Below are positions 59,203-64,000 of a DNA stretch of 64,000 nt, piece by piece (position 1 is the stretch's first letter; each line of letters begins with the position of its first letter). Both the position numbers and the translations under genes were made by a program. Source of the DNA: Eubacteriaceae bacterium. Lineage in GTDB: Bacteria > Bacillota > Clostridia > Lachnospirales > Lachnospiraceae. Location: the NCBI GenBank assembly GCA_910574915.1, contig CAJTCR010000002.1, forward strand, positions 1 through 64,000, read 5' to 3'. The notes under the pieces were generated by a model, which had not been told where the DNA came from, searched no databases, and saw only the letters and a program-made list of their open reading frames with translations.

Positions 59203-61159
59203 AAAGAATACCGCCCAGTATGCGCGCTTCCAGCTTTTCGACCTCGTCCATCCAGATCCGTACGCTTGCATCGCTTGGCATACGCAGATCCCCCCTTGGC
59301 GATACCGCAACAGACCCGACCTTTGGGCCGTCCGGCAGGCAGGAACGCTTAAACTGCTGGGAGAAAAACCTGCGGTAAAATACTTTCAGCCATTTTAAGA
59401 TCACTTCATTTTCATATGCCCCGTCAAAGGCAGCTTCTGCAAGCCGGAAAACTTTAGAAGGCGCAAACCCAAACCGTAAAATAAAATATAAAAAGAAATC
59501 ATGCAGTTCATAAGGCCCTACAATATCCTCTGTTTTCTGCGAAATCCTGCCGTCCTTCGGCGGAAGCAGCTCTGGGCTGACCGGCGTATCCAGCACATCG
59601 AGCAGCACATCAGACAGTCCTTCATCGCCGCACGTATCCGCAAAATAGCGTACCAGATGCCTGACCAGCGTTTTCGGCACTGACGCGTTGACCCCGTACA
59701 TCGACATATGGTCTCCGTTGTAAGTCGCCCATCCAAGCGCCAGTTCTGACATATCCCCGGTGCCGATAACCATGCCGCCATACATATTTGCAATGTCCAT
59801 CAAAATCTGCGTGCGTTCTCTCGCCTGGCTGTTTTCATACGTCACGTCGTGTGTGTGCGGGTCTTGGCGGATATCCTGGAAATGCACATGAACCGCATCG
59901 CAAATGCTGATCTCCCTTAAATCCGCGCCAAGCTTCTGGATCAAATGCACGGCATTTTCATACGTACGGTCTGTCGTACCAAATCCAGGCATCGTTACGG
60001 CAACAATCTGCCCGCGCGCAATGCCTAACAAGTCAAACGCCCGCGCTGTCACCAGCAGGGCAAGCGTAGAATCCAGCCCGCCCGAAATGCCTACGACTGC
60101 GCACTGGCAGCCGGTATGCTCGAGGCGCTTTTTTAAGCCCATCGCCTGAATCGCCAGTATTTCCTCACAGCGCTTGTCCCTGCCCGCCTTGTCCTTTGGC
60201 ACAAACGGAGACGGGTCTATAAAACGGGTCAGTACCGTCCGCGAACGATCCAGCATAAAGGAAGTAACCGTATAATTCGTCGCTTTCATCGTTTCCGTAT
60301 CTTCCGCCACTTCAAATGTCGACATCCTGCGCCGCTCTCCCTCCAGCTTGTCCACATCGATCTCCGAGCAGATCATTCCGTTTGCAAAACGTTTGGATTC
60401 CTTAAGGACGACGCCGTTTTCCGCGATCAGGCTGTGCCCCGCATACACCACATCCTGCGTAGATTCCCCGTCCGAAGCATTTGCGTAAATATATCCGCAC
60501 ACTAGCCTTGCCGACTGCCCGCTGACCAGATCTCTGCGGTATCTGTCCTTGCCGGTCACTTCATCCGAAGCAGACAGATTGACAATCAGATTCGCGCCTG
60601 CAAGCGCATGTCCGATGCTCGGCGGATTCGGCGACCACAAATCCTCGCAGATCTCTGCCGCAATGCGCAGATTTGGCATATTTTCGCAGGCAAACATCTG
60701 GTTTGTGCCCATCGGCACGCTTACCCCTTCGCGCAGCGTTACGGGCACTGTCTGTTTCATCCCTTTGGAAAAATGACGCGCTTCGTAAAACTCCGCATAA
60801 TTCGGCAAAAACGTCTTTGGCACAATCCCAAGCACCTTTCCTTTTTGCAGTGCCGCTGCCGTATTATACAATTTGCCCCGGTACGTAAGCGGCAGCCCGA
60901 CAAAAATAAGCGCCTGCACATCCGCCGTCTGCTCCGCTATCACAAACAGCCCGTCTTTTGCCTGTTGCAGCAGCAGGTGCTGCAAAAACAAGTCTCCGCA
61001 GCTATATCCTGTGATACACAGCTCTGGAAATACAATCACGCCGGCTCCCTGTAAAGCCGCTTCTTTTGCCTGCTGGATGATTACCTGCACATTATATTTT
61101 GGATCTGCCACCCGAACCTTCGGAGATACCGCAGCTACCTTAAGATATCCATGTTCCAT
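59201..61159 (-). CDS. nadE: Glutamine-dependent NAD+ synthetase
   Basis: This 652-residue two-domain enzyme amidates nicotinic acid adenine dinucleotide. The N-terminal nitrilase-like glutaminase has the triad Glu46 (FPELCITGY), Lys115 (VPKTFLPNY) and Cys171 (AAEICEDLW). The C-terminal synthetase has the PP-loop VVGISGGLDSTLALL (about 351-365) and GTGDMSELALGWATYNGDHM. Length is that of the long glutamine-using form. The ATG at 61159 has AAGGAG upstream. It follows hslO by 23 bp. Confidence 0.95.
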   Translation of the reverse strand: MEHGYLKVAAVSPKVRVADPKYNVQVIIQQAKEAALQGAGVIVFPELCITGYSCGDLFLQHLLLQQAKDGLFVIAEQTADVQALIFVGLPLTYRGKLYNTAAALQKGKVLGIVPKTFLPNYAEFYEARHFSKGMKQTVPVTLREGVSVPMGTNQMFACENMPNLRIAAEICEDLWSPNPPSIGHALAGANLIVNLSASDEVTGKDRYRRDLVSGQSARLVCGYIYANASDGESTQDVVYAGHSLIAENGVVLKESKRFANGMICSEIDVDKLEGERRRMSTFEVAEDTETMKATNYTVTSFMLDRSRTVLTRFIDPSPFVPKDKAGRDKRCEEILAIQAMGLKKRLEHTGCQCAVVGISGGLDSTLALLVTARAFDLLGIARGQIVAVTMPGFGTTDRTYENAVHLIQKLGADLREISICDAVHVHFQDIRQDPHTHDVTYENSQARERTQILMDIANMYGGMVIGTGDMSELALGWATYNGDHMSMYGVNASVPKTLVRHLVRYFADTCGDEGLSDVLLDVLDTPVSPELLPPKDGRISQKTEDIVGPYELHDFFLYFILRFGFAPSKVFRLAEAAFDGAYENEVILKWLKVFYRRFFSQQFKRSCLPDGPKVGSVAVSPRGDLRMPSDASVRIWMDEVEKLEARILGGIL

Positions 61160-61182
61160 AAATTATTCTGCTCCTTTTTGAT

Positions 61183-62073
61183 TTAAACTTCACTGTTCGC
61201 CTGCTGGCGTGCCATTTCGCGCAGTTCGTCTGGTGTAAACTGGTACGCCGTATTGCAGAACTGGCATTTTACTTCGATCGGCTCTGCGTCGTCTGCCATG
61301 CTGCACAGATCCTTTTTCGGGATGCTCGCCAGCGCCTTGTGCACGCGCTCCTTGGAACAATTACATGCAAACTGTGCTGGTATTTTATCCAAGACCACAA
61401 GCTCCAGAGAGCCTAACAGCTCCTCCAGCATCCGCTCCGGCGTCCATCCATGTTCCAGCATCTCCGTCACCGGAGAGATCTTTGCGATCTTCTGCTCCAA
61501 ATGGGCAATCACCTCTTCCTCTGCCTGCGGCATAAGCTGAATGATAAATCCGCCCGCCCTGCGCACCGAACAGTCCGTATCGATCAAAACGCCAAGCCCG
61601 ACCGAAGACGGCACCTGCTCCGACACTGCAAAATAATAAGTCAGATCCTCCGCGATCTCTCCCGTCTGAAGCTGTGTCGTACCGATATAAGGCTCTTTTA
61701 ATCCCAGATCCCGCACGACACGCAGCATACCGCCGCCAACGGCGCCGCCTACGTCCAGCTTGCCCAGCGCATTCGCAGGAAGCTCCACATCCGGCACATG
61801 CGCGTACCCTTTGACATGCCCGGCGCTGTCCGCCGTTACGACAAGCCCCTTCGCCGGCCCGTCCCCAATGATCTGCAACGTCAGCAGGTCGTCCTTTCCC
61901 TTCATCATCACGCCCATCATAGCGCCCGCGGCAAGCAGCCTGCCCAGAGCCGCCGAAATAACCGGGCTTGTCTGGTGACAGTTTTTCGCACGCTCTGTCA
62001 GCTCCCTGGACGTTACCGCAAACGCGCGAACAGCTCCGTCTGCCGCGGATGCCCTTACTATATAGTCTTCCAT
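61183..62073 (-). CDS. hslO: Redox-regulated chaperone Hsp33
   Basis: This 296-residue cytoplasmic holdase is switched on by oxidative stress. The four zinc cysteines are present: Cys237 and Cys239 (CNC) and Cys270 and Cys273 (CQFC) near the C-terminus. The N-terminal domain has GRLLAAGAMMGVMMKG and GAVGGGMLRVVRDLGLKEPY. The ATG at 62073 has ACAGGAA upstream. It lies between a methyltransferase and nadE in one minus-strand row. Confidence 0.95.
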   Translation of the reverse strand: MEDYIVRASAADGAVRAFAVTSRELTERAKNCHQTSPVISAALGRLLAAGAMMGVMMKGKDDLLTLQIIGDGPAKGLVVTADSAGHVKGYAHVPDVELPANALGKLDVGGAVGGGMLRVVRDLGLKEPYIGTTQLQTGEIAEDLTYYFAVSEQVPSSVGLGVLIDTDCSVRRAGGFIIQLMPQAEEEVIAHLEQKIAKISPVTEMLEHGWTPERMLEELLGSLELVVLDKIPAQFACNCSKERVHKALASIPKKDLCSMADDAEPIEVKCQFCNTAYQFTPDELREMARQQANSEV

Positions 62074-62106
62074 CGTTTTCCTGTTTCCTTTCCTGATCTA
62101 TAATTT

Positions 62107-62850
62107 TTACTTGCGGCACTCTTTTGCCAAAATATAAATACGCTCGCTGTCCGCCCGCACTTCACCGTAATCTAGGGCATCACAGGCACTTACAAACCTC
62201 ATGCCCGCCTGTTGCAAAAGCCGGATTACCCCGCAAAGCTCATAGCTGCGCTCGTAATGCACCTCTTCATATTTGCGGTACAGCCCCTGGCTTTGGCGCA
62301 GAAAGATCGTCAGCGCATATTCATTTACCTTTTCGTCCTCGTCATAATAGTTTTCCCAGACTAACGTCCCCTGCTCCCGATGCTCGCAAAACGCCTGCGT
62401 CCCCATCAGCTCCCGGAATTTATATTCTGTATTCAGGTCAAATAAAAAGATCCCGCCTGGGTCAAGATAATTATTGACAAGAGAAAACACTTGCAGCAGA
62501 TCCTGTTCCTTTAACAGATAGTTCATAGAGTCACAAATGCTGACGACCGCACGCACCGTCCCGTACAATTCAAATTCACGCATATCCTGCTCCAGGTACA
62601 AAATTCCTTCGCTCTCTTTTTCCCTTGCAACGCTGAGCATCTCCTGCGATGCATCGATCCCGATCATATCGTAGCCGCACGCCGCAAGCATCCTCGTCAT
62701 CCTGCCTGTGCCGCAGCCCAGTTCGCAGACCAGCCCGTCCGAGATCCCTTCCCGCCGCAAAACGCCTGTTATAAAATCCCGCCACGTTTCATACGGCACA
62801 TCCTCCATAAACAGATCATAAACTTCTGCAAATCCTGTATACGCGTCCAT
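62107..62850 (-). CDS. Class I SAM-dependent methyltransferase
   Basis: This 247-residue protein begins YTGFAEVYDLFMEDVPYETW, then has motif I LVCELGCGTGRMTRML (about 40-55), GIDASQEML and VSICDSMNYL. This is the subfamily often annotated as a generic methyltransferase next to hslO in Clostridia. The substrate is unknown. The ATG at 62850 has CAGGAG upstream and it leads the row with hslO and nadE. Confidence 0.85.
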   Translation of the reverse strand: MDAYTGFAEVYDLFMEDVPYETWRDFITGVLRREGISDGLVCELGCGTGRMTRMLAACGYDMIGIDASQEMLSVAREKESEGILYLEQDMREFELYGTVRAVVSICDSMNYLLKEQDLLQVFSLVNNYLDPGGIFLFDLNTEYKFRELMGTQAFCEHREQGTLVWENYYDEDEKVNEYALTIFLRQSQGLYRKYEEVHYERSYELCGVIRLLQQAGMRFVSACDALDYGEVRADSERIYILAKECRK

Positions 62851-62990
62851 TTTCTATACTCCTGTCTTCTGATTTCTGCTGTATTTTCCATTCCCGCTGC
62901 ACATTCTCTTCCGATATCCGGCAAAAAAGTATATTTGATTCAATTTTACCAAAATCTGCCTGTCCGTCAATCATGTTTTTCATTCTTTGC

Positions 62991-63019
62991 TTGATTATTC
63001 CCCGATCCGCTTTTATACT
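62991..63019 (+). promoter_or_regulatory. Promoter of the 63052-63651 gene
   Basis: TTGATT (62991-62996), a 17-bp spacer and TATACT (63014-63019), 32 bp before the TTG start. Confidence 0.6.
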
Positions 63020-63051
63020 ATAAAGTATCAACGCTCTATTGGAGGATACCA

Positions 63052-63651
63052 TTGGAAACAAATACTGTCAGACAATTATATAAAAAACGGCTGTTTGCGC
63101 CCGCCTTGTACCTGCTGTTTCTTGCCGCGCTGTGGATGATAACCCCGCTGCCGGAACTGCTGTTTCCGCACGCGCTGTCTTCCCCGGTGCATTTTCGGGA
63201 ACTCAGCTCCGGGAAATTCAGCCATATTACAACGACGCTGACCGGGCTGCATTTTACCGGATACACCCAGACGGTATTCGGCTATACAAATGGGTATTAC
63301 TACTATACCCTTGCAGACGGCGAATATCTTTTTGTGCTGTTAGCACCGGATACGTGCGAAAACGGAAAGCCGGATATCCCAAAATTGCAGGTGCGCGTAC
63401 GCCTGATCCGGCATTTTGACCAATACGACGCACTGACCAAACAGCTTGCCGAGGATTTGAACTGGACTACTACAGGCATCCGCAACCAGGTCCCCGACTA
63501 CCTGCTGAGCGAGCCTGGCTTTCATAAGCTGCTTTCGCTCCTGCTGCTTGGCGCCTATTTTATCAGCGGCATATGCGCGCTTATACATCTGGCTGTCTGC
63601 GCGGCGCACATCCTGTTTCCAACACTGCCGCGCAGCCATTTTTTAAAATAA
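63052..63651 (+). CDS. Hypothetical two-span membrane protein
   Basis: The product has 199 residues from a TTG at 63052 with GGAGG seven nt upstream. A hydrophobic span lies near each end (about 16-35 and 158-185) with a soluble, probably extracellular, domain of about 120 residues between them (TYTGY-rich: GYTQTVFGYTNGYYYYTLADGEYLF). I do not recognise the family, though the plan is like small Lachnospiraceae membrane proteins annotated DUF6709. It is monocistronic. Confidence 0.72.
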   Translation: METNTVRQLYKKRLFAPALYLLFLAALWMITPLPELLFPHALSSPVHFRELSSGKFSHITTTLTGLHFTGYTQTVFGYTNGYYYYTLADGEYLFVLLAPDTCENGKPDIPKLQVRVRLIRHFDQYDALTKQLAEDLNWTTTGIRNQVPDYLLSEPGFHKLLSLLLLGAYFISGICALIHLAVCAAHILFPTLPRSHFLK

Positions 63652-63683
63652 GCCTGTGCATCCTACATCCTATGCACAGGCTT
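63650..63683. terminator. Hairpin between convergent genes at 63651 and 63703
   Basis: A 12-bp perfect stem, AAGCCTGTGCAT with ATGCACAGGCTT, surrounds a 10-nt loop. On the minus strand it is followed by ATTTTAAAAA, so it probably ends the 63703-64000 gene. Confidence 0.7.
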
Positions 63684-63702
63684 AACCTGAATCTGGTCTT
63701 TC

Positions 63703-64000
63703 TTAAAACAGTTCTTTAAAAAATTGAATGACCGCATTGAACAGGTCTTTAAAAAATGCCGCAATCCTGCTTAAAAACCCGCTGCTTTTTTCCATTTCCT
63801 TTAAGGAATCATAAATGGAGCCTGCCTGTTCCAAAAGGCTGTCAATGTTGATATCCAAAGACCCGATCTTTTCCATCAGAGACGCAACCTGCGCCTTTTC
63901 GCTGTCATTTAATACGATTTCAAATTTATCACATGCCTCAGCAATCACTTCCTGAATCCGGTCTTTGCTTTTCAGCCCGCCTTCCACGACTTTTTGCTTG
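63703..64000 (-). CDS. DUF1002-like protein, C-terminal part (runs off the window)
   Basis: About 99 codons are visible; the frame stays open to the window edge (KQKVVEGGLKSKDRIQ...), so the start lies beyond 64000. The sequence RIQEVIAEACDKFEIVLNDSEKAQ, LMEKIGSLDINIDSLLEQAGSIYDSL and the amphipathic end GFLSRIAAFFKDLFNAVIQFF match the C-terminus of DUF1002 proteins, secreted proteins of Clostridia and Bacilli of unknown function. A GTG at 63987 is internal to this frame and is not taken as the start. Confidence 0.7.
   Translation of the reverse strand, partial: KQKVVEGGLKSKDRIQEVIAEACDKFEIVLNDSEKAQVASLMEKIGSLDINIDSLLEQAGSIYDSLKEMEKSSGFLSRIAAFFKDLFNAVIQFFKELF

Overview
The window looks like a chromosomal segment of a spore-forming, low-to-mid G+C anaerobe of the class Clostridia, most likely Lachnospiraceae-like. 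The indications are Gram-positive ribosome binding sites with frequent TTG/GTG starts, a SpoVAC homologue, the class II GalT found in Firmicutes, DUF368, a DUF1002-type protein and an ABC-F protein with a leader attenuator. No rRNA, tRNA or CRISPR array was seen. The species cannot be named from the sequence.

Layout. (1) 1-21.2 kb, all minus strand: one long, tightly packed cell-surface glycan operon that starts with an XRE-type regulator. It continues with GT4 glycosyltransferases, a Wzm/Wzt ABC exporter, Gmd and Rmd (GDP-D-rhamnose synthesis), a methyltransferase with six 14-residue repeats, and an AT-rich distal part with GT2/GtrA, large GT-C-like membrane proteins and SAM methyltransferases. 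Three of the distal genes carry runs of 9, 10 and 11 G on the coding strand; the 11-G run puts its gene out of frame. (2) 22.9-25.9 kb: a second small glycan operon (GT2 plus a DUF6311-like membrane protein). Both glycan operons have, just upstream, a homologous 356-371 bp segment bounded by perfect 26-27 bp inverted repeats. Each carries the same outward-facing promoter, pointing away from the glycan genes in this assembly. (3) 26.5-34.9 kb: HTH protein, orphan acetolactate synthase, TetR regulator divergent from an attenuated ABC-F gene, a C_GCAxxG_C_C protein, an AAA-ATPase-like/PD-(D/E)XK protein and an orphan SpoVAC. (4) 35-43.2 kb: a biosynthetic gene row purM-purN-purD-folA-ilvB-ilvN-DUF2156-GNAT-tcdA. 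(5) 43.4-54.7 kb: an orphan substrate-binding lipoprotein, secreted proteins, an ECF S component, DUF368, hisC and a three-gene ABC exporter. (6) 54.87-55.22 kb: a type I toxin-antitoxin locus with a 34-codon hydrophobic peptide. (7) 55.3-64 kb: galK-galT, a PAP2-like protein, NAD synthetase, Hsp33, a methyltransferase and two further proteins.

Scattered through the window is a family of long palindromic repeats: three nearly full copies and two internally deleted ones. Their two arms change together between copies. A decayed tnpB end with an IS200/IS605-type right-end hairpin lies at 22.53-22.63 kb.

The central biological theme is a variable surface polysaccharide. Putative promoter inversion would switch whole operons, while homopolymeric tracts would switch individual decorating enzymes. 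A coiled-coil methyltransferase next to a Wzt with an extended C-terminus suggests chain-length control by end-capping. The sequence itself shows the repeats, tracts and motifs; the switching and capping are inference.
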